From NCBI RefSeq assembly GCF_041296385.1, contig NC_091022.1:21533967-21597966 (forward strand): DNA of 64,000 nucleotides, read 5' to 3'. Source of the stretch: Aphelocoma coerulescens. Lineage: Eukaryota; Chordata; Aves; Passeriformes; Corvidae. A model generated the notes under the pieces. That model worked only from the letters and a program-made list of their open reading frames with translations. It did no database searches and had not been told where the DNA came from. Made by a program: the position numbers and the translations under genes. The stretch's first letter is position 1. Every line of letters starts with the position of its first letter. Positions 1 through 12,800 of the stretch are shown piece by piece.

Positions 1-1544
1 GTGGCAGTAGAATGTTACAGAATGTTTGTGTTACAGAGCATAACCAGAAAATGAAATCCAAACCTCAACTCTGACACAGTCCTAAGTAGTCTGAGTTAGA
101 TCTGATTTGTTTGTTCCAAAGCTGCAGGTGTCACACGTGCAGATAAGGACATTAAAAGCCAAATGAACAAAAGAGGTGAACCACTGATTACACAGATTAT
201 GGATAAAGAAGATGCTGTCATGTGAGGCATGAGCGTGTATCAGGATTGTACTGCTGGCAGACTGTTCAAGTTCTCATCTTGCCCACTGCTGTGACTTTGC
301 CAAATCTTTTCAATAGAAGTTTGTTCTTTTGTTGCACAATTGCTTAGCAATTACTTGGTTGTACAGATCTGCTCACAAGCCCAGCGTGAGCCATAGCTGT
401 GCAACCAGATCAGAACTGGCAGCTTCACGTGGAGCTCATGCCGAGACATTTGACAAGTGAGGCCTTTGAAGTTTCCTCTGGCTTGGGCTGAGACTCATAC
501 AGAGAACAACTACTAATTAACCAAGAGAAGAGGCTTTCTTTCTATCCACGTAGTGGTAGGTGAATATTTGCGAGTAAAAGCTTTAAAAAATAAAGAGAAG
601 ATTCCTCTGCTATTTCCTTTCTTCATAGCAGTTTCAGTCTAAGCTGTATTCACTTCAAAGGGCTTGCAGCTGCCTCAGTCCTGACTGGATCTGTAGCCGC
701 CAATTTTAGCAGAAAATCTGACAGTCTAGGGGTTCTGAGGCTTCTGATGGTTATGTTTTGTCTAAACCCCCATGGAAGTGCAAAAAGTCAACATTAAGGA
801 GTAGAAGAAGTCCTGCATCTTTGGAGGAGGAGCCTTGCAGGGTTTAGAACATGTAATAAATTAGGAGTGTGTCTCTTAAACTTGGATTGTAACTCTACAG
901 CTAGCTGGAACACTTTCTCCTTTTCACTTCTTGTCATGAGGAAAAGATCTGTATCAGCAGAAAGTGTTGGTAAAAATTAGGATGAATATTTCCCTTGAGG
1001 GTTGTAAGAAGTGAATTAAAGGCAGGCAGCATCATATAAAACCATCCTAGTTTCATTGCTGTTGAGAATTAGGCTTTGTATTTAATACTTCTGTTATGAA
1101 GAATTGTGATACTACTGGCAGTGACTATTTTCCTAAAAATAAATAAATTGGCCACTTGTGTTAGCCTGTAACACAAGCATTCTTCCTAATTATGAGTAAT
1201 TGGTTCATTTGCAGAATATTACTAGCTAATGTTCTCTCAGTCTATTTTGTGTGTGTGTTGGTGTCTCTTTCGTGTCCTTTCTTCTTTTCCACCAGCTATT
1301 TTCAATTTGATGTGCTTAAGAATTAAAGGTGCTCTTGTGTGGTCCTGAAGCCTTGGGGGATCCAGTTTATGAACCAATAGGTGATTTGTTTGTTCGGCAA
1401 GTAGATGCTGTTCAGCTCAGTGGGCTTTCCTTAGAGAGTGTCGGGGTTTGTTGCGAGATCCCCGTTCAGTCTGTACCAGGTGCCACAAATGTGTAGTTAT
1501 TTCAAGTTTCATAAGTCACTTCTAGGACTAATTCTGCCGGCTCA
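1..1544. other. AT-rich non-coding sequence upstream of CpG island
   Basis: No exon, RNA gene or recognisable repeat is visible here. The sequence is AT-rich with many stop codons in all frames. It could be upstream intergenic DNA or part of an intron of a gene that begins outside the window. A short TG-rich tract at about 1247-1262 is the only simple-sequence feature. Confidence 0.5.
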
Positions 1545-1760
1545 CGTCGCCGGGCAGCCTGGCGGTTCCTTGGCTTGGCAGGAGCGGCGGCGGCGCTGGC
1601 GGCTGTCCCGCGCTCCGCGGCTCGGGCCCCGCGGCCGCTCCCGGCCGGCGCCGGCAGGTGGCGCCATGGCGCCGGAGCGGGAGCGCCGCGGGCGGGGCCG
1701 GGACCGGCGCGGGGCCCCCTCTGCGGGATCCCCTCGGAATCAGGGGGACGTGGAACTTGG
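1545..1760. promoter_or_regulatory. Short CpG island, candidate promoter / first exon
   Basis: GC content and CpG density jump sharply compared with both flanks, and the block includes the CpG-rich 8-mer GCGGCCGC at 1631-1638. In vertebrates such isolated islands usually mark promoters. An ATG at 1666 sits in perfect Kozak context (GCGCCATGG), but its frame is only 38 codons, Arg/Gly/Pro-rich, and closes at 1780-1782. I see no strong splice donor inside that frame; weak GT sites lie at 1750, 1771 and 1797. The island could be the promoter and non-coding first exon of the + strand gene whose exons lie at 26.2 and 48.2 kb, a promoter for a - strand transcript, or both. The link to the downstream exons is inference from order only. 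Confidence 0.5.
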
Positions 1761-1782
1761 GCCTTGTTCGGTGGAAATCTGA

Positions 1783-4700
1783 CGGGATAATGGGAGGTCA
1801 TCTTACTTTCCACTTTTCCTCCTGGGCAGCAACCTGGTAGAGATGTAACGTGTTTCAGAGTAATGTAAAAATAGAAAAAGAACTCAGAAATCAGCAGGTC
1901 TCTACTCATCAGAATTGAATTTTCAGTGGGATTAAGAAGCTGTTAATTCTAGGTGGCATTGTTCTTCTACAAACATCTTCAGATGGGTTTCCTAATTCTT
2001 TTCATGAAGAGCACTAGTCAGTTACACACATACTGTATTTTCCTCTAATGTCTTACAAATTTATTCTGTTTTAATGGTAAGTTTGGCTACAATTTTGTAA
2101 ATTCTGTAATCCATGTGATTTTTAATAGCTACATTTAATTAAAGAAGATAAGTGAACCAATACTTGCTGTTAAATACCACTGCTGTATTTCCTAAACTAT
2201 TTAGTAAATATATTTCGGTTTTCTTTGCTTGCATAAAGATAGGTCAATGTATACATAGGCATATATACATACACTCCTATACCTGCTAGTGTAGAAGAAC
2301 TTTTCAAGGTAATACAACTGAAATTACTATGAAGGCTACAGAAGGAAAAATTATATAGGAGGGAACAATTTCACTAGTATAATGTCAGTATAAAATAAAT
2401 AAGGATGACTGTCAATATCTAAAGGAACAGCAGGTATAAATTGTGTTGGGAAGACTTTAAATACACTAAAGTGCTATGTTTGATAATTACAGTCCCTATT
2501 TAGCAAGGTATTTTTAAAAGCAGCTTTGAACAATATATTTTTTGTTCCTTTGGAAAGATTTTTGACCATGCATTTTGACAGATTTTGGCGTTTTTTTGGT
2601 AATTTAAAAAAAAAAAAAGTTTTGTTTCAAAACTTTAGCTCTTGACTGAGATTTTCTTTGCTGATTTTTTCCCCCCTCTTCCTTCAAATTTTTGTGCAGC
2701 ATCCTGCATTTTTTCTGAGAAAACTTCAACTGTTGGTTGAACCAGGTTGTGCTTCTATCTTTTCACGTTTTCAGTACAAAACTGCTTTGTTGAACTTATA
2801 TATAGTTTGTTATTTCTATGTATAATTTTTATAGGCATTGGCAGCAAAGAAACCTCTTGGTCTGTAGAGGTACTATGGAGCACAGGCAAGTCAATGGCAA
2901 TATTTTATTGAATTCAGCTTTTGAATCAAGTACAGAACTTTTACATTCTTCATAAGTACTTAGATATGCCAGTTGACTTGGGCACATATAGTGTAGGCAG
3001 TGGCCAGGTAATGTCTAAAATTGTTGCATGGCAGATAAAGTGGGAGCTCTTAAGTATATCTAGTATATTTTAACATCATCTGCATAGCTTGAGAATATCC
3101 AAGTATCACAGGATATTCCATTTCGGGTTTTTATCTTTTTCCGTTATACATTTCTTTTTACACCTTTCCTATGTAACATTCTTACGTTGATTCATTATTT
3201 CTTCTTCATCTCTTCTCCCTGTGTGATCTTTACCTGCTATTATTTTTGCAGTTGAGCAGGCTGCTTTATAATTGCAGTCTCCTGAAGTGCTTGTTATTCT
3301 TTCTAGTGCTATTTATATGGAGGTCCTGGCTTGATCTTCTTGCTTTGCTGCACAGGTGCTAAATAAAAATTAATGTCTGTTCCTGGAGGTACTTCTGTAG
3401 CTGTGTACTCTGTTTCTGCTGAAGAAGACCTTGACAACAGCTGTAGTATTTGGTATAAGTCTGACCAGGAAATATTTTCATGTAATTTTAGCATGTTTTC
3501 AGCACAGTGAGATAACATGTGAGTTTCAATAAAACTATTACTATTATCTGCTTCCTGTCAGAAGTACCAGCACTGCTGTTGATGTTTGTTAGGATACTCT
3601 CCTTGTGTGATTTCTAGCAGAGTGAAAAAACTGGGGGTGAAAAGAAACAGGTGTCTGGAAGCAGTGATTGTGGGACACTTAGGTCTTTGGAATTTAGTGG
3701 CCAAGCTCACACTGGCATTCTTTATGCCCTAGAAGTTAATCTGGGCACATAATTATTACATTTCCAAGGCTCAAGCAACATTACTGCTTTTTAAAAAATA
3801 TGGTGTTAATGCTTTCAGTCTTTGCCTGTTTCCATACTATGAAAAAGCTTACACTTGATTTTTTTGAGCGCCTGAGGGGTGACCTTCTGGATGCTCAGAA
3901 ATCTCTGCCTCTGAAAATTTGTGTCTTGCCCAAAGCTGTGGCAGGAAGGGTGCAGTCTGCCTTCACAACATATTTATATAATGATGGTTAAAAGACCATA
4001 AACTGTTCTCAGTTTACATCTTCCAGCCCTCCCAATAGGAGGGACCTTTCCTAAGTCAAGTGTTTGGTGGACCAAAGCTTGCATCATAGAGCTATTACAT
4101 TTATTACTTAAATACAAGTCCCTGAAGCCCTGTTGTTGGTTTTGGTGAGCTGCATGATGGTCTGGAAGATTGAGATGTGTCCCTGCACTGCTTCTTTCTG
4201 AAGGCTCTACTACACTCAGAGAAGTTAGGCTGCACAGTGGGCATACTGAGAGACCTAGTTCTTTAGCAAAGAAGTGAAATGTAAGTTGTGAAAGAAGAGC
4301 TGAACTCGAAAAAGAAGCATTGCATTATTGCCAGGCATCTCTTTTCTTTCCAGCTAGCTCTTTGAATAGACCAGTGCGAATTTCTGATATCAGGGGAGCA
4401 AGGAAGTCACAATTGCATCAAAGGATGGAAAGAAAACTAGAGGTGATTACAAAAGGCGATTCTGATCACATAAAGCACTGGATTTAGAGATGGCTTGCTG
4501 AGCACTATTTAATATTACTGTATAAAATGAGATTGTTTTATGTGTTTGGTCAAGAGTATCAGAAATCTATAGAAACAGATGCTGAATACATCTACCAAAG
4601 TGCCCAAGCTACTGCTAAGATCATTTTATAAAATTTGTAGGACAGCAAAATATTATATCTGTGGTGAGATTGATCTTTCAGGAAAAGATAGTAATACTGC

Positions 4701-6247
4701 AAACAAAAAATTTAGTGCAAAATGGGATTTATTCAGCATTTTTGCAGGCAGAAGACTGATTGCATGATGGGTTTGTTATTGCTAAATACCAGGAGAAACA
4801 AACAAGAAGTAATGAAGCACAATGAAGTGTTTTCTATCCCCTGAAGTGGAAAAAGGAAAAAAAAATGGATGAAAGCAGGATATATAGGGAGCTGGAGGAA
4901 TACCTGTTCAAGGGTTGGATATGTCATATCTTTTGAATCCTAGTAAACTTAATTCAGCTGGTTCCAGTTTACTATTTGGAAATTCCTGGGGTGGCAACTG
5001 TGGATGTTCAGGTTTTACAGAATGGTGACAGCCCATCTCTGTTCTGCCAGTTAAATTGGGCACAAGTTTGCATGATATTGAAAAAGAACTGAAATGGTTG
5101 AAAACGCCTTACTCATCTGCCTAGACATCTGATCTCATTTGAATATAAAGACAGACAGGATTTCTCTTTCACAAAATGAACTGGAAGTTGCTACTCTGCG
5201 TATAAGTGTAGAAATGTGTTCATATTCTGTATTGTAGCACCAGAATTTATTGCAAACTGAAATTACTATTTTTTTATGTAACTAAAATATATTTATGTTT
5301 CTTATGGATGCGGGAATGGTTCAAAACAGTAGACTTCCAACATATATAAATTGAAACCACCAGATTATTTAGGGAATTCACCTTTCACTTTGTGCATACT
5401 ACATAAAATTAGTGAGAGCACAGCATTACTTGAACAGCATTTTGGTGACAGGCAGGAATGAGAATTTAGAAGCAAGTTTGGGGAGGGAGAATGTGTCTTT
5501 TCCCACCCCAGCCAAGTATTGAGACATTAGTAGTTCAGTCCAATAGTTCCCAAGAGAAGGCAAGGCCACAGTGGAGGCTAGAATCTCCCCTTTCCTGTAG
5601 GGAAGGGAGGAATAATTGTTGAGCACTGGTATCCACAGTTGCTTTAGCATAAAGTCCTTAAATTATGTGATAGCCATTTCAAATGTCTCTTCCTACTGGT
5701 TAAAAAAGTTGCTGAAGTGTAGCTGATGTACCAGTTTATTCCTCTACTAAGGGAATAGTTTATCAGAAACTGAAACAATTAAAAATGTTACACCTTCTTC
5801 CTGCCTTCTGTTGTTGTATTTTTAATTTTACAGTGGTATTTTCTGTATAATTCTCTGTGTAATTGCTATGTGAAAAACATACAAAAAGTCAATTCTGAAG
5901 GGACCAGATGCAGAGGAAGAAACTGAATAATACTGGCAATGTATTGGTATAATTTTAGACACTGATTGAAGGATAAGGAAAAGCTCTGCTTAATCTTTCA
6001 GGTTAATCTTCAACAGATGATAATCTTTAAATTGATGTTATGTTTTCACTCTTTATGTTTCTTACTGCAATATTTTTTTAAATGTTCATTAGATTGTTGG
6101 TTTTTCAGCAATGAGTGATAAATGACAGACTTTTGGATTCATACAGCTTCAGAATGTATGGAGGAGTACTTTGTAGAAGTGAGTTGCCTCTTGTACTTTG
6201 CAAAACGTTTGAATTCACATTTAATATGAGGAATCTGAGTACCCCCG
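1783..6247. other. AT-rich non-coding DNA, no gene seen
   Basis: This stretch is consistent with intron or intergenic sequence. It contains a 13-base A run at about 2606-2618 and no recognisable transposon. A 70-codon - strand frame at 3309-3518 has a fairly protein-like composition, but I see no splice sites or family match that would support it. Other frames here are short and are likely chance. Confidence 0.5.
6243..6247. repeat. Target-site duplication, left copy (CCCCG)
   Basis: These five bases directly abut the LTR end at 6248 and match 6800-6804 exactly. Both copies are intact, which shows that the insertion footprint is preserved. Confidence 0.85.
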
Positions 6248-6799
6248 TGTGCTAGTTTGAAAACAAACCAGTGAGAGGCACCAAGTCAGAATAACAATTT
6301 AATGGAAATTAAAGAAAAGGAAAAGAAAGTAAAAGAAAATACTGACAGAGTCAAGATACAACCTGATTCCCTATTAGGCAGGGTAGTGGTAGCAGTCTGG
6401 TGGAATGGTGGCTGCAATCCTCTGAAGTGGTGATCCTGTAGTAGAAGGGGTCTGCTCTTCCTCAGAAAATCCAGCGGTGGCTGTGTAGCTCCTGTCCTCT
6501 GGAAATCCAGTGGAGTCCCCCCTTTGGTACTCAGAGTCCCAGTTATATCCACGATGGGATGCTTGGTTCCTCCCTCTGGGTGGAGCATCTCACAATGGGG
6601 TAATGAGTCATGAGGCCAAGTGTTGATTAGGCTCGTTAACAGAAGATAGTCCAGAGGGAGTTATCTGGGAGTCATGCAGCAGGACAATGATGGGCCATTA
6701 ACAGCAAGATAGTCTGGGGGGAGGAGGTAAGGAAACACTGCCCCACCTGATTTCAACAGCTCATGAGGATGGTAATAGAATACCCCTCAACCCAGGACA
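6248..6799 (-). mobile_element. Solo LTR of an avian endogenous retrovirus (ERVL-like)
   Basis: Read on the - strand, this 552-bp element starts TGTCCTGGG and ends CTAGCACA, so it has the 5'-TG...CA-3' LTR termini. It is flanked by a perfect 5-bp direct repeat, CCCCG, at 6243-6247 and 6800-6804. A 5-bp target duplication is known for class III (ERVL) integrations, so ERVL is my inference. In - strand orientation there is a TATA-like box (GATATAACT, plus positions about 6543-6549) and an ATTAAA poly(A) signal (6303-6298), which gives a plausible U3-R-U5 order. No gag, pol or env sequence adjoins either end, so the proviral interior was probably lost by LTR-LTR recombination. The 100-codon frame inside it is not a gene. 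Confidence 0.88.
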
Positions 6800-6804
6800 C
6801 CCCG
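6800..6804. repeat. Target-site duplication, right copy (CCCCG)
   Basis: These five bases immediately follow the LTR terminus at 6799 and are identical to 6243-6247. Together they fix both borders of the solo LTR to the base. Confidence 0.85.
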
Positions 6805-9800
6805 TCAAGTTTACCATTACAGAACGTGGGTTTGCTGTCCTGGGACACTGAATGCTCTTAAGCCAAAGCTGGGTGCATTTATCCTGCCTAGGAAAGCCAA
6901 AGTGGCTGTCAGAGTATGCTACTGAAATGCACCTCCCAAATGCCGGAGCTGCACCGTAGCTGTTCCCAGGCGCTCTGGGAGCCCGTTCCACTTGCCCTCC
7001 GCTGGCGTGGCAGATCTGCTGGGAGGGGGAACTGCGAGGAGAGAGCAGATGTCTGTGTGCTCCTCACCGAGGGCACTGCGGCACGGAGGGGCAGAGTTAA
7101 TCTGTGCCCAGGGCTGTGGTGTCCTGCTGAACGGCACCGTTTGCCTTGCAGTGTGCTCAGACCCCATCTGGGCTCTCAGAGGGACAGGAGGCTGGGGCTG
7201 CTTGGTGCCAATATGTTTTCCCTGTGGCTGCCTTCCTGGAGCTGCAGTCCAGGACCACTGTTCTGCTGGCAGAAGCTTCCCAAAACTGGGGCCAAATCTG
7301 GCTTGCAGATTATCCATCTGAATTTCCTCCCAAGCAGCACAGTGCTCTGAAGGATAGCAATGGTTAGATCTTCTATGCAATCAGAAACACTACCTAAGTG
7401 TAAACTGTGTGAAAGGAGGAGATGAGAGTATGTTTTTCCTCTAGTTCCACAGTAGTTATTTAAATGTGACAGGTGGGGTAGTGCAGACGATATTATAGTT
7501 GTATTAAAATAATTTGAGTGAGATAAAAACCAGAAAGGGTTACTTATATTCCTAGATGATTCCTGATCATGTGTTACCTGCAAGTGAGACATGTTACCAC
7601 AGACATGCTCTAGAATTTCAGTAATATTTTTGTGTTTGAAATACTAGGACAAAAGTAACACCTCTAAATAGCTAGCAATTTATAACTCTTTTTAGTTTGG
7701 GAGAATATAGTGAACCCTGTAGTTACTCTTAGGTTTATCTCAATTTAACTGTAACATAATATTTAAGCTTCATAGTTCCCCACTGGCTAGTATTTTTTTT
7801 CTGTTGGTTATTTAAGAGTCTGAACCATGACTCCCTGCTAGAATAAAATAGGAATGAAGACTTCTTGCTGTAGGTCTAAATTTTAACTGGGGAATTGGAG
7901 CAGAACAGCCACTAGGTGAAACTGCTCTAAATCTGAGCCATAGAGGACATAACCTCTGTTTCTTCCTCAGCTGTCAAATAGAGTGCCCTAGTTCCTTTTT
8001 CCTTTGTGTGTGGTTCCCCTCTGATATAGTTTTTACTAACAGGTACTTTATTACAAAACATTCTGAGCTGACTTCTATCTTATTAGATGCTTAGAAGCTT
8101 TTACAAATGTCTCCATAAAAATATATGGCATATCTGTAAAATGGATAAATCTACACTCTGCTGTAATGTTTTAAAACTGGAAACGGTGTGTGCACACAAA
8201 AAATGTGGTTAGATAGAAAATTGTCCTTAAATCAGAATATTTCTATGTGGTTTGCAAATCTAATGACACTACTGAAAAATATTAGACTATTTATTAATCT
8301 GTGCGTTTATAAAGTAATTTAGGAAGGACAAGAGAAAGTATTAGGTAGCTGTGGCAGGAAGACTTCTCGTGCCATAGATTCAAAGATGGTTTACATCAGT
8401 GTCACTCTAAATATTTTATAGTAATAATCACTGTATTTATGTGATGTGTCTGTTCAGTTACTAACAAGTAGCTATGTCATGAAAACAGCTTCTCCAGTTG
8501 TCCTCCTTGGGGATGCTTCCAGCAACACTGGAAGCTGTGGAAAGGTCATGGAGGAGGACACACTTCCAGTTGGTGGTGGAGTGGGGGAGAAAAAAATGTA
8601 GGTTTTTTATGTAGCTGTACATATGCTGGAAACAGATTCCATTCAGGTCACAAAATTCTTATTATATTGCACTATTGAGGTTTTGCACAAACATAATTAT
8701 TTCTTTAACACTATGGGAGAGTATGCATGAGTCATTTGGGAATTCTGTGCCATATTATGACTGTTCTTAAGTTCAGATAATAGTAAATATAAAACATATA
8801 AAATTACAGTGCAGTTCTTAAAAGATTATCATTATCACTGCATTGAATTTTGTGTACATTTATGTGAGTTTTATGGATGAAAATAATAGATGCAAGAGAT
8901 GTCTTAAGAATAATAGTGATTAGTAGTTTGAGGTGGTATTTATTTATGGTAGTACATCACCCAGGAGGTACTCAGTTGAGTTTTCAGATAGCCTAGGTAA
9001 TTGTCTCTTACTGGTTTCTAACTGTTTTATTCTGCTTTCTCTGGATGTAAAATGAAGGCCTTTAGAAGATACATCGAGACTAGAAAGAAAAAGTGGGGGG
9101 AGGGGAAGCTCATTTTATGTCTTGGTAATTATATCATAAAATGCAGCTATGGAAGAGCCCTAATTGCTATGTGACTGTTGCCTGTATCTTGCTGTGAGCA
9201 TAAGAGGAAGCTGTAGAATTTGTGGCTGATACAGATATCATTAGAAAGAAGATCCCACCTACTGAGGAAATCTAACCATCTTTAACGTGCCAAATGAATA
9301 TGCAACCTGAACACGGTAACAAACTGAAGTCTCACTAAAACTAGGGTAATGCAAATTGAAATAGGGAATAATTAATGTATTAATGCATTTTATGCCTACT
9401 GTGCTCATCTAGTAATCAGATTATTTTGTTAAATGTAATCAGAATTGTAAAAAGAATAATTATATAATAAAGCTAACTTCACCAGAAATTGGAAGAGAAA
9501 CAAAAATTGCTGAAATGAAGTGATGGAAATTGTAGATTATTTATTTTCACCTGTCCTTGTGAAATAGAAGAGTAATTTTTAGGTATGCTAAATAGAAAAA
9601 TAGAATTGGAAAAAGTTAATAGGAGAGGAGGGAATCAGGAAATCAATATAATCAGAAATAACAGCAATATACATGTTAGTCATCTACTCAAGTCAAAAAA
9701 CATAATGCGCTTCTGATTATAAAACCTGAAATTAAGGCAAATTTCCGTAACTGTAATAAAAGACAAAAAGATGAATTATTACTGTTGAGGCAAATGGATA

Positions 9801-12800
9801 TTGAATGCAAACCATCCCCAGAGAAAATAATACAAAATCATTTTCGGAGTTGAATTCTATGAAACAGTAATTTCCTTAGCTTGTAAAGCCTCTCTCTTTT
9901 TGCTCATGTTTTTGGTATTGCTTAAGAAAATTACACCATTAAAGGTGAATTTATTTTAGCAAGGGTTATTTCAGTAGCCTACTCTGCTGAACTGAACCAA
10001 ACTGTTTCCAATACGGCCCTGCCTGTAAACATTACAAAGTCAGGGGCCAGGTTCAGGTAATAATCTTGGAGGAAAATTTCAGTCCAGCAACGCTACTTTT
10101 GGACCTTGTTTAGTGAATGAAGTAGTTAATCTCTTTCTTGCTTAAAGTTTGGTGTGGATTTATTTTTTTGAATGTTCAGTCCTGTATGTTCATTTAATTT
10201 TGTGTCATTTAATCAGCTCAGTCTGATTGAATGGGTGTGTGTATTACTTTTGGTGAGTAAGGTGGTAAGTCCTCCTGAGAGGTTCTTCCTGTCTAGAGCA
10301 GAAAAAGATAACCTTGTCCTGTAGAAAATATCAAGAGTGCATCTCCTTTGCATTAATACAAGGAGAAGCAAAACTTTAAGACCAAATCCACATTGAAAAT
10401 TTCAGCCCTAAACTTAAATACTCTTGGAAAAATAGATTTAAACTAGAATCTTAGGGAAAAGTGTTTGGAAATGGCTCAAACCTTTGCATATACATCATCT
10501 GTTTGTTGGCATATGCAGTTTGTTCCCTGTAGGTTATAGATCAACTTGGTAAGACTGTGTGTTGATCTTAAGAAATACTGTATTCAAGTGGCCAGAAGTA
10601 TGTTTTTCTTGTGGCAGGGATATTTGGACCGATGTTAATCTGTAGTGGAAATGCAGTAAATAACACAGTTCTCATTTAGTTTAGTTGTGTCCTGCTTAGT
10701 CTGTGTGAAACAGCAGTGATTACTTGTCTTTTGAAAAGTTTCCACACAAGGTCTTCTATTCCTCAAGCACTGCTGATTTTAAAAATCAGTTTTATCTTTT
10801 ACCTGAATAATATGCAGATAAAAAGGAAGAAAGAAATATACTCAGACATTTAAAAACAAACAAACCAACCCCCTAAAACCTCCCACTTTAATTGCTAGTT
10901 TTCAGAATTTAGCAAAACTTACCATCTTTTCATTTGCTATTGTGAAATACAAGGATTCTCAACTGGTACAGTATCCAGCACCTTAGTCAAAGAACTATTG
11001 TTATAGAGCAGATAAGATTAAAAAAAAGTCATTGGGTTTCATGAAAACCTGCATGAACATTGAGGGGGAAAAAAGCCAGAGTTACCATAGCAACCACCAG
11101 TGCTTTAGAAAATAGCTGAGTAAAAAGAGCAGAAATGTAACAGAAAATGTGAGGGCCATTTCGTAAAGCATTAAAAATAAAAATGAAATTTAAGGCAAAT
11201 ATGATTACTGCTCAGCTTTTATCTTAGAAATCCCCGATAAGCGGCAGCTTGTCTTTGTTTAAAAACAGGACCACTGTTGATAAAGTTTTAGTGTTTAGTC
11301 CCCATTAGACCCTATGAAGGAGATACTTTTGTGAATTTGGTTAAAAATAATTGGAAGTTTTATGAGTTATTGTTTGTTTGGGTTTTTTTCTTACCTTTTT
11401 TTTCCTCTGCTAATGATTTTCTGAACAACTGCAGTCTTAATCTATGTAGTAGATTGGGCTCTGAAAATGTCCTTTATGATATAAGCATGACTAAAGTCCT
11501 ACTAATAAATGTGGTCCCACAGTGGCACTACTATGAGTTCTTCATGGGGTCAACTGACCACATAGCACTGCCCTTCAGGACAGGAGTGGCAAAGGCCGCT
11601 TTAAAATTCTTGGACATAAAAATTTCAGGAAAGAACATTGATAAGTTTAGGGGTGTGAGTTGCCCATTCATAGCACCTTTACATAAAATAACAGGTACAG
11701 TCTGTTGCCTGTGCCTTTGTATCTGAACCTATATTCTGATATCAGTGGTTAGCTTAAAGGCTGAGCTTTGATACTTCTTTTGTCTTTTTTTTCTTTCTGA
11801 ATGGAGTCAGCATTCTGCAGTGCATTGGTATTGGGTAACAAGCCTGGTGTTTGCCTATATATTGCTTCATAGTTGAGCAGGATTAGATTTTATGTGGGTG
11901 AGCATCAAATGTACATGGGATAAAAATGCAAGCATCGTTTCTTTCCTACTTCCTATGTGGCTGTTGTCTTAAATTTGATCTTAGTCCTCACAGAGCAAAA
12001 TGGCCCATGTTGGAACCTTAACCAAGTAAGAAAACTATGAAAAAAACCACTTGAATATTCTGTTTTGAAAAAATGCTTCCTATGAGGGTTGAAACAATCT
12101 AAAAGTTTGAGTACGAAAATGGAAACAGCAAACACTTTATCCTTTCTTTATAATGCAGTCTGATTCAATTCTTGCCTTGTCTTCAAACGACTGTGTTGTT
12201 GTGTGCTTGGCTGCAGCAGTTATCCTCTCCCATTGTTAGATGATTTTGTGTGTAGTAGTAGATGGTACTTAACTGTCCTAGACAGAGCTGTAGCCTGGGG
12301 CTTTGCGTGCATGTCAGAGCAGTTGTTACTAGCATCTGTTTCTTTTGGAAAAAAAGGCATCATTTTTGAGCAAACAGATTTTGCTTATTTTATAAACCAC
12401 TGTGAAACAAAAATATTTTCCTCTCCTCTAGTCTCATATGGAAGTTTATAGAAGGGTAAAAAGTCTTGCATCATTCCCCAAAGTCTTCCTGTGCATCCAA
12501 ATGAAACATTTGTGATGAGTTCTGTATTGTAAAATGAGTACAGCATTTTTTCTGCTCTGCTATTGTCAGAGTTACAAATACACATCCGTATGGAAGTGAG
12601 AACTGAAGCTGATTAGGTTGAAATCATGAAATAATGAATTTTGTAAGAAAGAAAGGTGGTGTGAATTTCTGTAAATGCGTATGGTCCCATCTCTGCAAAA
12701 TTCACATGGAAGACCTAGAAACACTTTGGCACTGATCTCTTGTTTAATTGCCTCATCTAAAAACATTCTGTAGTGCCTCTGTATAGCATGACTTCTGCTT

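Noticed and set aside
3309..3518. 70-codon - strand frame with protein-like composition
   Set aside because: No acceptor upstream, no recognisable domain and no parent gene. A processed pseudogene is possible but cannot be supported by eye.
6286..6588. 100-codon - strand open frame
   Set aside because: It lies wholly inside the solo LTR (U3/R region) and is not a retroviral gene.
6910..7380. Overlapping frames of 73-153 codons on both strands in a GC-richer islet, including an acceptor-like TTTGCCTTGCAG at about 7150
   Set aside because: Openness in many registers on both strands reflects base composition. No donor follows in a consistent frame.
10185..10253. Possible micro-exon ending at the strong donor TTTTG|GTGAGTAAG
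   Set aside because: The upstream acceptor choice is ambiguous, the peptide is uninformative, and its phase cannot be tied to any other exon.
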